Positions 47,359 to 59,454 are shown, numbered from the stretch's first letter. The stretch is DNA of 64,000 bases from Nemertoderma westbladi (GCA_032718475.1 JAUCBJ010009135.1:1-64000), one strand, 5' to 3'. The notes: generated from the letters alone by a model not told the origin. Program-made: numbers and translations.

Positions 47359-48513
47359 GAATCTGAGATGGAAGGATTCTATACGGACGAATTCTCCGAC
47401 GCAAACGAATCCTGTTACCTAATAAATACCGCAGTGTATCGAGCACTTACGTATGAAAAGGACACCGACAATGAGTTCCCCCCAACTACCTTTGACAGAC
47501 AACCATCTTGGAAACCTCCAACTTCCAACGTAGGAATCAGAGAATTTCCTGTAGTGCAGGTAAGAGTTCAAGGTCCTAACAAAGGTTACATAGTGAACGC
47601 CCTCCTTGACTCCGGCAGCACAGGAACATTCATCGATCAAGAACTAGCCGAAGACATCTTTGCTGGACAACCCAAATTCCAAACTAAATTGAATATGTCA
47701 GGAATTATGCAGCGTTGGAAATCTACCATAACGGCAGATTACTATGTAGGTGTGTTGTCCACCCCCCAGGATAAATTAGGAGCACAAGGTATAAGGTCGG
47801 TAAAAATGGTGGCTATAAAGAACTTCGCTACTACCCAAGCAGACCTTTATAATTGGGACGAGGATGAGAGCATCCAACATCTTAAGATACCTCGATTCCA
47901 GACAGATTATCCTGGAGTGCAAATACTCATCGGCCAAAACGCGCATGAGGCGCTCGAGACATTGGAGAAACGGCCTGCTCAACCGCAGCCACTACAAACC
48001 TATGCGGTAAGAACTAGAGTAGGTTGGTACTTCACTGGCCCTTTCCGTAGAACTCTCAAAGAGAGATTACCTCAACAACAGGTATACCAAGTAAAGGAAT
48101 GGGAAGTGGAGAGCAGTGATGTGGACGATCCAACTGAGGGAACACCATACTCCTCAGATAATGACGATATTAACTCCAATGTAGATCAATGGAGACATTG
48201 CCTTGGGACGATTAATCCAGCCGACATCGCTTCCAGAGGAGCAACTCCTCAAGAACTGATAGATACTCCAGGCTGGTTAGGTGGATCCGACTCCTTAAGT
48301 AAAGAAGAAGAAGAATGGCCTCCTCATCTTACCACGGCGGAGATTAGACAGGCCAAGGGAGCGGAGAAAGTAACACAACAACTCAATCGCCCAGCTAGTC
48401 GTTTATGTTTACTGGAAAGAGACCGAAAACTGTCCGGAAACTATGGAAGGCAAGATACTCTTCCTACGACCACTTCCCTAATCCGACAAATATCTAGGGA
48501 CTCCATAACGTAA
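47359..48513 (+). pseudogene. BEL/Pao remnant: protease fused in frame to a late-pol segment, RT deleted
   Basis: In frame with the preceding gag. It contains a retropepsin-like domain (NALLDSGSTGTFIDQELAED), a DUF1758-type segment and the conserved HEALE...RVGWYFTGP stretch before reverse transcriptase. It then jumps to QWRHCLGTINPADIASRGAT, which in BEL/Pao pol lies after RNase H. The whole RT and RNase H core is missing, yet the frame stays open across the junction near 48180. Bases 48514-48540 have a purine-rich tract (CATATGGAGTGGGCG) followed by TGTGAC, a candidate 3' LTR start. No matching 5' LTR was found. Confidence 0.8.
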
Positions 48514-50140
48514 TAACATATGGAGTGGGCGTGTGACTATATCATTTTATATTTGTTTTTTTTTATATTTATGTATGTATTATTATGTAATTTTATTATA
48601 ATCGTTTCCTTTAATTTTATTTAGTAGAATGTTATTTTAGTGATTATTTAGTAGATTAGTGCAATATATTAGTGTTTATTACGTACGTAATTACTTATAA
48701 TATATTTAGTGTGACGGCGAGAAATAATTATTTTTTCTCTTTCCTTACTGTCCGTATCATATTATAAATACGTGACTACAGTAAGATGAAATGTCCGTAC
48801 TTATTAAAGTACAATAAAGCTCCTACTATACTTAAGTATTATTGGTAGGCAGAGTATTAGGAATGCAAAGTTCAGATCCTCGTGTCTCGGCTAAACCAAG
48901 CTCTGGGTAGACCTTGGAAACGACTTGCCTCTTCACACTGACATTGCTTCGTGCGATATTGCTCTTCTACCTTATATTAAATAATACATATAGTAGCGTG
49001 ATGTCCCTATAACAGTAGCGTAAAACGCAAATAAATCTGTTAAACCTTTTGACCATCTGTAATTCTAGTCGATTAAGATATCGCGGCACCCACCGATATA
49101 CTTGAAAGACAAATTCTAGAATCAGTGGTTAACGTCCCCAGACAAGTTCTGGAATAAATCGGTGCCCATCTTAAATATTAATTTAATATTTAGTAAAATC
49201 TGTAAAATTCAGATCCTTTAAATTTCTAGTCAATTAAGATATCGCAGCACTTACCGATACTCTTAAAAGACAATTGTCATAGAATTAAGGATCCTATGCC
49301 CCCAGACCTGCTCTGGAATCAAATTGTGTCAATTTTAACATCAAATAATAAAATTCACGGGAATAAATTTAAATTCATACTTTAAATGAATTTCATAAAT
49401 TGTCGTTTTGTGCAATTTATAACATTCCCAAAATTCCATTAATTAATAGATCATGGGAGCGGAGATTCATCCTATTGAGTGTATTAGAGTGCGAGAATCT
49501 CCGACATATAGTCAATAGCCAATAAAATTAATAAAATCATGTATAAAGAGGATATTGACAATTAAAGAATTACTATTAAATAGCATTCCAGATCTGTATG
49601 CATGAGAATTACCCTAATTCTACCGCTAGCATTCCATAATGTCGCCATAGCAACACCCACGCTAGAATTAGAAGCAAGTTAAAAGAACAATAGAAAGCTT
49701 GTCCCATTGCATAGCATAGAGAATACATAGCACACTGTTAGTATCCAAAGATACACAGTAATAACGTGACATTCTGGAAGGCACTGACTAACGGACAAAT
49801 GGCCTGTATGTGTACAATTGGTGACAGTTGTGTGGAATTTGTGCGTTTATAGGTTAATGTTACTGCTAAAGTATGTTTACAGTAGCTAGTCGCAATTGTG
49901 AAAGTAGCCCAACTCTCCTATAGAAAGAACCTAAAGTGGATTCAAGCCTTTGGGACGGACAGTGGAGTGACTTGTGCCGGTTATCGTTGTCGTGCTGTTG
50001 CTACATGTTGGCGTAAACACCTCGACGACGGTACATCGGCGCTGAGAATCCCACTGTCCGGGGGCAAAGAAAGGTAGGCAGCGACGCCCGCTCGCCTAAA
50101 CATAAACTCATTATAATATTAATAAACTCAGATAACAGAT
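48514..50140. other. Candidate 3' LTR and flanking non-coding DNA
   Basis: Bases from 48529 look LTR-like: TGTGAC start after a purine tract, several AATAAA-like motifs, and an AAAGTACAATAAAGCTCCT segment. This is unproven because no partner exists in the window. Bases about 49060-49190 and 49225-49350 are two diverged copies of one ~125-bp unit (TAGTCGATTAAGATATCGCG, CCCCAGACAAGTTCTGGAAT). No gene is recognised in the rest. Confidence 0.45.
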
Positions 50141-51589
50141 ATGACGGAGTTGATAGAAGATGATCTTGGTATCAGGGAGTGATATACTCTACCTTTGCAA
50201 GCATTTGTGGATAGCTTGATACGCGGTGAAGCCGATCCAACTATTACGGAGGACGATGGTCGTTATATCGAACCGCCGATGTCACAAGAGCAACTTACGC
50301 GTGAATTGGACTATCGAAAATTCACCGCTCGCTATACGCATCGTAATAGTACGTATATGGACTTCCTAACTACCGGCCATCCTATCGATTTACATGATAC
50401 GGACGATGTAGACACCGAAAGGGAAATGGTTCTATTTAAATATCATACCCAGCGGAGTCGTAACGATAAACCGAGAATAGATCACGAAAATTCTATTCGT
50501 AACAGACTGGGAAGACGAACCAATATGCCTAGAATCTGAGGAGATTCAGCCTATCGCGCCCGGAACAGCGACAACGATTACATCCTAGAATGGTATCAAG
50601 GTCCACAGTGTCTCACTGCGTACAATTATCGCCATGCCAACTATGTTTCTCGGCAACGTTGTCGGTTATGCGCATCGAAAGACCATGTTACGCCCATGGA
50701 CACAAACGTCCGCTGTTCCTATTTCCACGAACAACCGGTGATGGAAATTTATTGTGCGTATTGCAGACTCAATAACTTGCACATTTTTGCGGTTTGCCCT
50801 CAATTTATGACTCAATGTCACCATTGTCAACTAAAGGGACACGCCAGTTTCGATTGCCCTTTTAATCACGATTTGGAAAGCGTAGATGAAATGATCACAC
50901 TACGTTACATCAGAGCTTGGGAAGCGAACGCTGATTTACATTGTGATTCGCGCCATCGCTATTATCCCGGACGCGCTTACGAAGGAGTTTATGCGTTCCA
51001 TCCTTATCTATTCGCTTCTGTCGAACAGAAATCACGCATATCGAGTTACGAACTACTGAAGCGCGTCGGAGAATGTATTTCAACCAAGTTCGTACGCAAA
51101 TTTCTCAGGAGTGTTAATCCTAGCGACCTTCATTCCTATAGCTTAATCAATTATATCCGTCAGGACCCGAACTATGGAGACTTATTTGTTAACTCACACC
51201 CCGAGTTACAGGAAGTATATCGACGGCCTTATGAATACCGAGCCTGCGAACGCGAGTTGGAAAGAGCCATTTAACCCCGGAGGTTTCTAACTGCCTATGG
51301 TCCACCCACGGCTCTCGTTCAGACCACTCGTAAAGGACCCGTCAGAGCGGCTGTCCTAAAACGCGCTCTCAAGGCCGTTAAACCCCTCTCCCCCGACGTT
51401 GATGTCAATCAACCCGGCACTTCGACTGGCGGATACACCGACCATAATCCTACACCCTCTGATGCAATCATATTGCACCCTTCACCCAGGAGTTATAGCC
51501 CTCCTTGTAAAGTGGCTCGCCCCAAAGAGAAAAAGACTCTGGCCAGCTTTAAAAAACTGCGTAAACGCCGTCCGCGCAAGAAAGACTAA
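50141..51589 (+). pseudogene. Unrecognised zinc-knuckle ORF with three in-frame stops
   Basis: One reading frame runs 483 codons from ATG 50141 to TAA 51587-51589. It is interrupted by TGA at 50180, TGA at 50537 and TAA at 51272. Protein-like sequence continues across all three. The N-terminal part is acidic (LIRGEADPTITEDDGRYIEP). A Cys/His cluster follows: CRLCASKDH, CAYCRLNNLHIFAVC and CHHCQLKGHASFDC, the last an exact CX2CX4HX4C knuckle. A mixed middle contains DEMITLRYIRAWEANADLHC, and the C-terminus is strongly basic (KKLRKRRPRKKD). Both TGAs could be CGA codons mutated at CpG. I do not know the family; gag-like or a transposon accessory protein are guesses. Confidence 0.6.
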
Positions 51590-52933
51590 CTGTTTAGAGT
51601 ATTTACGTATATTAGAAACTGTGATTTTTGTATATTAATAGACTAAAATCCCATTTTCTGGGAGCGGTGTAAAAGCTTCTGTGGGATATAACTGGCCCTT
51701 TTGCTTTGCAATCCAGTTTCCCCCCAGGCGCTGGAATACTCTAAAAAGCTTTTGCGGATATACTCAGTCCCCCTCGCCCGCAAGGTACCGTTATAGGTGT
51801 TTTAACGGACATAAAAGTCATTCTTCTATATACGTGCTTTGGAGGACATGGTAAGGCAAAAAACCCGCAATGCACCAAATACCCTTGCACAGCTTAGCCT
51901 TGATGATTCAGATTACGACATCTAACAGCTGGTTGCTGACATGGAAACGGCCATTGGACACATGGTTCTTTGTTTAGCTTAACAGCCAATCAGAGCGATT
52001 TTTTCTGTCGATGTGGAGCTTTGGGCAGATCATGCTAGGAGGGTTCAGTCTTACTGTTTTTTAGGATACTGTTGTGTTGTTTCTATCTAGGCCAGGAACA
52101 CCGGCTCTAGAGTCAACTCGTTTTCATACTTTAGAAGAAACATTAGTAGGCTTAAGATTATAGAGCGTATAACTGTTATCTTAACAACTCAACTCACATA
52201 CCGGTCCAGTTCAGTTCATATCATAACTTAACATACCGTCTTAATGCTTTTTACTGTTGTCATATTTTGTATCAGTTGGTTGAATATTATTTGGAGAACA
52301 TTTATAAAGAACCCAAATTTACCAATTTTCTTGATACACTACAGGTTAGAGAGACGGGTTATATATAGCGATTGCGACTTATATTATTGTGGTTTGTAGT
52401 GAATTTAATGCTATTTGATAAGCACTACATGAGTCAGTTGCTGTTCTCTTTATATATGATAAAATTCATTGACGGTCGGCAAATTAGTGAGCAGTATTGT
52501 GTGTTACCGGTAGTGTGCATGATTGTGGCTGATAACTAAGCATTTCCTAAAGAATGCGCCTCATACGTGAATCATAAGCCTTACCGACTTACCGTTGTGT
52601 TTAGTACAAGTCATATCTCTGTTTACCTAGATAGAGCGCCACGTCCTAAAGGAACTGTTAATATTTCCCGAAAGTGAATAATATTAGTCAGAAATTATTT
52701 ATTAACGATCAATCGAATAATACAATAAGCTTACACTGCAATAATAATCTAAGCCCTCAGAATCCAGTCTCCCGGGTATATCCAGCGGGTGAATGGACGC
52801 GCACTAGGCTGGCTTCTGCTAATGTTGTGTTTATTGGTATTAAATATTTGTCAACTTCTAAAGTCTATTTATAAACCAAAAGACATATAAATTTTGGCAG
52901 GTTAAACTGCTAAAGGTCTTCAAAAGCGCGTAC
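51590..52933. other. Non-coding DNA before the right inverted repeat
   Basis: No gene recognised. Short related motifs occur at about 51673 and 51750 (AAAAGCTT followed by GATATA and a C-rich stretch). The frame at 52674-52874 has no motif. Confidence 0.5.
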
Positions 52934-54104
52934 ACCCAATAATCAACTTACGGCCCACCAATAAAAATTACAACCCAATAGATGTCGTCACAGCCAATAT
53001 ACAAGTACGCACACCAACAAAATCAATATAGAACAAGCCCTAAGCCGAAAATAATCACCCAATAAATAGATCAACATTACAGATTGTATGCCAACAAGTA
53101 GTTGGGCTGCTAAAGCGTAATCTGATTGTAATCGGACGTCAAACTTTTAATAATTTTATTTAAATTATTGTGCGAACTTTTTAGATCTGGCGATTTTACC
53201 ATTTCCATGGTATAATAAATATAATTTATAATTAATATTAATAACAATATGCCAAGAGGATAAGTTTGTTACAAACCGCCACTAAACTCATAAGGGTCTG
53301 TTAATTCCTGTCTGTAGGATGTTACGTCATTTATTTTTCGTAGTGGTAGCGATACGAATTGTGACATGTTGCGGATTCTGCTTGGAGAGTGTAATGTGCT
53401 TTGTGGGTGTAGCAAATATAGCATTCAATATTACATACATTTATTTAGTCGCCCAGTTTTAGCCCCTGTCTAATTATTAATTAAACTAATAAATGAAAAT
53501 AAACTAATATTTATTCTATTAATAATTACACAAACATTGTGTTTTACTCTTTATTACTCAAAATATGTAGAATAGTAATAAATACAGTGTGTGATCCTAC
53601 ATTTATTTGTAAGTTCAATACGATTTCAAATTATTCCAGAGCCCACCAGCCCACGGACGTTAACTATGTGCTGATGTGTGTGGATTTCATCTATTACAGT
53701 ATATGTTTTAAATATTCTTTACGTCAGAGGCTGGCAATACAAGGTACAGTAGGAGTGTAATCTTCCATCGATATCCATACCTCAATGTAATGAACTGAAC
53801 ACTACGCAAACTTTAGGCTGAGTCTAGTCCATTCTATACATCTTAATGATTGACAGTATAGAGAAGAAGTAGACCAGCACAAGCATAGTCTGAGTCAGTC
53901 AACCTCCCAGACATCAAAGTAAGCGCCGATTTCCAAGTAAATTCCTAATGAAATCCAAGTCAAATCCTAAGTGCCTCCAAGTCTGGAATTTGGGCTAAAT
54001 TTCATTTCCAATTAAATCCTAACTCCAATAGTAGTGAATCAGTGACTTGGATCCTAATAGGATCCTATTAGGAACCAATACGACGTTATTTGAAAGCGGT
54101 ACTG
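52934..54104 (-). repeat. Right terminal inverted repeat of the giant element
   Basis: 1171 bp, the reverse complement of the left repeat with its insertion removed. It ends GAAAGCGGTACTG followed by TA. A handful of substitutions separate the two arms (for example in ATGTATGATCAC and AAAATTTCGCAC). Confidence 0.92.
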
Positions 54105-54634
54105 TAAGTCACCTTTTTTTACGAGAATGACATCTGTGCACATTCTGTAAGAGCCCCAATGCATCAGAATGAGTGGTTTAGGATATTTAATCATTTAAGA
54201 CATTTTCTAGGATACGATTTTTTAACGTTATGATTTGATTATTGCTCCGAAGTGGTGGACAGATGGCATTGTCTCTAAGCCTACCACCGTGCTCGTGATA
54301 AAGTGTATACGATTGAACACAACTCCAATAGCTATTCTAGAAACATAGAAACTATAGATAAGCTGTTTTAAAAAATCGTATATCTAATATGTTTATTTCA
54401 TCATAACGGCCTAAATCATAAAGAGTTATAAAAACTAATTAATAAAAAAAATTAATTTAACTTTTTAATAAAAACAAACTCTTTGAACCGTTTTCAATTC
54501 ATAAATAAAACATAATTAACCCCAAGTGATTAACTTTTGTGCCAAAATAAAATTAGAAACTAAAACTTAGTTTTCTGAAATTTATGATGACAGGGTCGAT
54601 ATATAATCTAATAATCTGATATAAATAAATTATT
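54105..54634. other. Roco intron DNA, duplication copy 2, right of the giant element
   Basis: Near-identical to 11696-12232 of copy 1. No gene. Confidence 0.8.
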
Positions 54635-55402
54635 TGGGGGCGTAGTAAATTAGTTAGCTCTCCGCCTAGGCACTACAATCTGTGGGGGCGTAGTAAATTA
54701 GTTAGCTCTCCGCCTAGGCACTACAATCTGTGGGGGCGTAGTAAATTAGTTAGCTCTCCGCCTAGGCACTACAATCTGTGGGGGCGTAGTAAATTAGTTA
54801 GCTCTCCGCCTAGGCACTACAATCTGTGGGGGCGTAGTAAATTAGTTAGCTCTCCGCCTAGGCACTACAATCTGTGGGGGCGTAGTAAATTAGTTAGCTC
54901 TCCGCCTAGGCACTACAATCTGTGGGGGCGTAGTAAATTAGTTAGCTCTCCGCCTAGGCACTACAATCTGTGGGGGCGTAGTAAATTAGTTAGCTCTCCG
55001 CCTAGGCACTACAATCTGTGGGGGCGTAGTAAATTAGTTAGCTCTCCGCCTAGGCACTACAATCTGTGGGGGCGTAGTAAATTAGTTAGCTCTCCGCCTA
55101 GGCACTACAATCTGTGGGGGCGTAGTAAATTAGTTAGCTCTCCGCCTAGGCACTACAATCTGTGGGGGCGTAGTAAATTAGTTAGCTCTCCGCCTAGGCA
55201 CTACAATCTGTGGGGGCGTAGTAAATTAGTTAGCTCTCCGCCTAGGCACTACAATCTGTGGGGGCGTAGTAAATTAGTTAGCTCTCCGCCTAGGCACTAC
55301 AATCTGTGGGGGCGTAGTAAATTAGTTAGCTCTCCGCCTAGGCACTACAATCTGTGGGGGCGTAGTAAATTAGTTAGCTCTCCGCCTAGGCACTACAATC
55401 TG
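54635..55402. repeat. 48-bp minisatellite, exactly 16 copies, only in duplication copy 2
   Basis: Unit TGGGGGCGTAGTAAATTAGT, TAGCTCTCCGCCTAGGCACT, ACAATCTG, 16 times over 768 bp with no variation that I noticed. Copy 1 has one unit at the matching place (ending 12273). The expansion therefore happened after the tandem duplication. Confidence 0.95.
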
Positions 55403-55479
55403 CACTGAGCTGCACTGAGCTGCACTGAGCTGCACTGAGCTGCACTGAGCTGCACTGAGCTGCACTGAGCTGCACTGAG
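55400..55479. repeat. 10-bp minisatellite CTGCACTGAG, 8 copies
   Basis: Counterpart of 12272-12361, which has nine copies. Confidence 0.92.
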
Positions 55480-55500
55480 TGTAGGAGCTGCGGTACTCAA

Positions 55501-56085
55501 GTGAACACCTCAGACGTACACGGACTAAGCTGCGTCCACAACTATGGCAAATACACCCGCCACGCTGAAGCGAACGACATCATCCACCGCGCCCTTAACT
55601 CAGCCGGTAAACCATCCACCCTAGAACCACGAGGCATTACGAGAGATGGGAAAAAACCCGACGGAATGACTCGTTCAACATGTTTAAAAGGCAGGATGCT
55701 TGTTTGGGACTACACATGTAGGGATATCCTAGCGAGATCCTACCTCCCCACGACGTGCCAGACAGCCGGAACAGCAGCTACCGCAGCAGAGCGATTAAAG
55801 TCACACAAATACGGTGGCCTGTGCCACGACTATCACTTTGTGACTAATGCTACAGAGACCCTCGGACCCATCGGTGCTGAAGCAACCAGCACCATTCGTG
55901 AGATAGGGAGGAGGTTCGCCCATACCACTGGTGAACCCCGGTCCACAGCTTTCCTCCACCAGCGCCTATCCATGGCGGTGGTAAGAGGAAATGCCACCGC
56001 AGTCCTCGACACCTTCCCCTCTAACAGAAACCTAGACGAGATGCCACCGCAGTCCTCGGCACCTTCCCCTCTAACAGAAACCTAG
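55501..56085 (+). pseudogene. Retroelement-derived ORF fragment, copy 2
   Basis: Same 194-codon frame as 12383-12967. Visible replacements are TCLKG for TWSKG, TAAERL for TPAERL, and VLDTF for VLGTF. Both copies remain open, with only three amino-acid differences, which fits a recent duplication more than selection. Like copy 1, it lacks an ATG and its 3' end dissolves into the 50-bp array. Confidence 0.6.
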
Positions 56086-57242
56086 ACGAGATGCCACCTC
56101 AGTCCTCGGCACCTTCCCCTCTAACAGAAACCTAGACGAGATGCCACCTCAGTCCTCGGCACCTTCCCCTCTAACAGAAACCTAGACGAGATGCCACCTC
56201 AGTCCTCGGCACCTTCCCCTCTAACAGAAACCTAGACGAGATGCCACCTCAGTCCTCGGCACCTTCCCCTCTAACAGAAACATAGAAAAGATGCCATCGC
56301 AGTCCTCGGCACCTTCCCCTCTAACAGAAACCTAGACGAGATGCCACCTCAGTCCTCGGCACCTTCCCCTCTAACAGAAACATAGAAAAGATGCCATCGC
56401 AGTCCTCGGCACCTTCCCCTCTAACAGAAACCTAGACGAGATGCCACCTCAGTCCTCGGCACCTTCCCCTGTAACAGAAACCTAGACGAGATGCCACCTC
56501 AGTCCTCGGCACCTTCCCCTCTAACAGAAACATAGAAAAGATGCCATCGCAGTCCTCGGCACCTTCCCCTCTAACAGAAACCTAGACGAGATGCCACCTC
56601 AGTCCTCGGCACCTTCCCCTCTAACAGAAACCTAGACGAGATGCCACCTCAGTCCTCGGCACCTTCCCCTCTAACAGAAACCTAGACGAGATGCCACCTC
56701 AGTCCTCGGCACCTTCCCCTCTAACAGAAACCTAGACGAGATGCCACCTCAGTCCTCGGCACCTTCCCCTCTAACAGAAACCTAGACGAGATGCCACCGC
56801 AGTCCTCGGCACCTTCCCCTCTAACAGAAACCTAGACGAGATGCCACCTCAGTCCTCGGCACCTTCCCCTCTAACAGAAACCTAGACAAGATGCCACCGC
56901 AGTCCTCGGCACCTTCCCCTCTAACAGAAACCTAGACGAGATGCCACCGCAGTCCTCGGCACCTTCCCCTCTAACAGAAACCTAGACGAGATGCCACCGC
57001 AGTCCTCGGCACCTTCCCCTCTAACAGAAACCTAGACGAGATGCCACCGCAGTCCTCGGCACCTTCCCCTCTAACAGAAACCTAGACGAGATGCCACCTC
57101 AGTCCTCGGCACCTTCCCCTCTAACAGAAACCTAGACGAGATGCCACCGCAGTCCTCGGCACCTTCCCCTCTAACAGAAACCTAGACGAGATGCCACCGC
57201 AGTCCTCGGCACCTTCCCCTCTAACAGAAACCTAGACGAGAT
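55991..57242. repeat. 50-bp minisatellite, 25 copies (copy 2)
   Basis: Same unit and register as 12873-18874 but with 25 copies against 120. It ends at the same flanking sequence (GAGATTTTCCTACTTTAATA). Confidence 0.96.
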
Positions 57243-58494
57243 TTTCCTACTTTAATAGTGATTACCTCCTGCACGACGAATAGATGCCTTTTATTATTCC
57301 TTTCCCTTTTTTTTATCACATTTTATCAAAATTAGTACTGTTATCTCAATAATTTATTTTTTTAGAGTAGCATTATCATCTGCAGGCCCTTCTTGCTCGC
57401 CACCTCCACACAAAAACTTATTTAGGTTATATAAAATTTCCCATTATTCTTATTATTGTAATATTATGTACAGATTGTTTTTGTATTTTACTATTATAAA
57501 TGTATTGTAGCTCTTATTTCTCTATCTTATAACCTGTATACCGTGTACCGTGTATAATCTTAACGGCGAGTCCAGGGTCCTCGTGATTAGTTGGGTCAAC
57601 GTAAGGTCGGAAACCCATGGGGAATTTAACTAAAAACTAATTATTACTATTAAAGTAAAATTATTAAACGCCAAATAACAATTTCATAAAATATAAGAAT
57701 TAAAATATTTATTTAACTATTTTTCTATTTATATGTGCAACCATCGTACAGCGATCATGGATAGCTGCAAATAGGCTTAATGGTCCCACGGCCTTTACGG
57801 AACCCATTTTGCTTCCCACCCACGCAACAATCTCTCAACAGGATCCCTGATGCGATTTAATAGATTTCTGTTGTACAGCTTTGCTGCAATCTAGATCAAT
57901 GAGATTCCATGAAAAAATCTATAGAGTGATAGTTTGCCATTCTTTGGGGCTCCGGCTGGGACCAACTTATTTGTTTTAATTTCTTGAGGGACTCTCTTTG
58001 TCCTATACAAGTCCACAATAATGGGGTGAATGAGCTCCAAACACCCAGGAATTTTATAGACCTCGGGGGGACGCCATCTACTCCACTGCTACAAGTTTCA
58101 GCAAAGGAGATGTCACCAATAATGGGGATATGTGAGCACAGTCTCAGGCACACTATGTACCTCAAAGTTATCAGGCAATACCCTGTCATTATTTAGGTTC
58201 TATGTTTTTTGTTCGTGTTGTGAGGTGTAAGTAAGACTCTATTGTTTACCTGTTTATTTTTTATATATACAACAAGCCCCCCGTTAGTCAGTATGTCGCG
58301 TGCGACCTTTAATTATTATTTAGGAGCTTCTTTAAAGTGGGTTTCTAACTATTGTGGCGTTCAGCTGGGTTGATGTGGTAAACTTTATTACGGTATGAGT
58401 TAAGGGAAGGTGATAATAAGTTGTGCAATTATTATACTCATATGAAATGTGATGCTTATGTGTGAATCGGTCCTAAAAAATAGTTTGATAATAG
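57243..58494. other. Duplicated intron segment downstream of the minisatellite (copy 2)
   Basis: Near-identical to 18875-20127. It runs beyond ATAATAG into single-copy intron at 58495, which marks the ancestral right edge of the duplicated segment. Confidence 0.8.
57780..58197 (-). pseudogene. Decayed RTE-like LINE fragment (copy 2)
   Basis: Near-identical to 19411-19829, carrying the same stops and indels, so it was copied by segmental duplication. Confidence 0.8.
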
Positions 58495-59167
58495 CAATAA
58501 ACCAGAATTTGGGTACTTGGTTCGATGTAATGTACAAACTATTACTACAAACTTTACAAACATACATACAATATGTGTGGAAAGCCATCTTTAATTATTT
58601 TCAACAAAAAAAAATAGAACATTCAACATTTTAAAAAAGGAAAACAATGAGTGAATGTCTCCATAGACGGCAATGTTTTCTATAAAAGAAGAATGATGGA
58701 AAATGAAAGCTCATGTATGCATCGGGCCTAACTGACTCACAGAATTGGTTTCTCATTAGTATCACAAATTAATTGCACGTTTTGAACTACCCATACACTA
58801 TTTCACCTTCGTTTTGTTTTGTTTTGGTTTGTACATATACAATAACAAGTGAAACACTTACAATGAGGATATAACGTACTATAAATAATTCTCTAGTGTA
58901 AACCTGCGCCTGGAGGCTTGATTTATATAATTTAAATGTGTTTTTATTAATCAATATTATTGATATAAAATTTTATTTTAATTTATTCAAGTTTGAAATT
59001 AAATGAAAATGTTAAACCATGCTGTTATTTAGAATTAACACACATTTAACGCTTATTTATTATATATTTTTTAATAATTGAAAATTAGTAATCGATAGAT
59101 TTATATTTTGGGCAACAGGACCTTTAGGACCTTTATTATCAAATACGGAAGCTGTTAATAAACTCAC
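58495..59167. other. Single-copy Roco intron sequence
   Basis: AT-rich, no gene. This is the donor-proximal part of the ~48-kb intron C/D. The donor GTGAGT lies at 59162-59167 on the minus strand. Confidence 0.6.
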
Positions 59168-59322
59168 TTTAAATATACCAATTCCTTGTTAATATTCCCT
59201 TCGAATATATCCTGGATGTCGTTTAAAGAGTCTTCCAGAGATACAAAACGGTCCGTTAATGAAGAATCAATATCCAATAGGTCTATTTTTGAGAGAACAA
59301 CTATAACTGGTGCGTTTACAGA
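59168..59322 (-). CDS. Roco-family GTPase, exon C
   Basis: Acceptor CCGTTTTCAG (ends at plus 59323) and donor AAA|GTGAGT (59167-59162). It encodes SVNAPVIVVLSKIDLLDIDS, then TDRFVSLEDSLNDIQDIFEG and NKELVYL. SKIDLLD is the G4 guanine-specificity motif of the Roc domain, preceded by the hydrophobic strand PVIVVL. The exon starts in phase 0 after exon B and ends with two bases that are completed by the first base of exon D, 48 kb away. Confidence 0.82.
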
Positions 59323-59454
59323 CTGAAAACGGAAATATATTTATATTAGATACTCGGAGCGCATCTATAATTAATGCTCTCAGTGAATCTTTCAACACAG
59401 GGAGTTGCTAACTGTTTTGGTTTTATATTGGAAGTATTAGGGGGCTGGAAAATG

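Larger units (their letters stand above)
21325..54106. mobile_element. 32.8-kb TA-flanked transposon with ~1.17-kb terminal inverted repeats and gene cargo
   Basis: The element itself is 21327-54104 and is flanked by TA on both sides. The left end reads GGACC-TA-CAGTACCGCTTTC and the right end GAAAGCGGTACTG-TA-AGTCACC. Duplication copy 1 at 11696 reads GGACC-TA-AGTCACC without an insert. The inverted repeats are 21327-23636 and 52934-54104. They are the same length once a 1139-bp secondary insertion in the left one is removed, and appear roughly 98% identical. TA duplication and a CAGT start fit Tc1/mariner-like (or pogo-like) mobilisation. No transposase was found, so it is presumably non-autonomous. 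Cargo includes a complete myosin-tail gene, a zinc-knuckle ORF and nested retroelements. Confidence 0.88.

Noticed and set aside
21327-54104. Polinton/Maverick or fungal Starship-type giant element
   Set aside because: Polintons start with AG, make 6-bp duplications and encode polymerase B, integrase and capsid genes, none of which I see. Starships are fungal and need a tyrosine recombinase at one end. The TA flanks and CAGT tips fit Tc1/mariner-like insertion.
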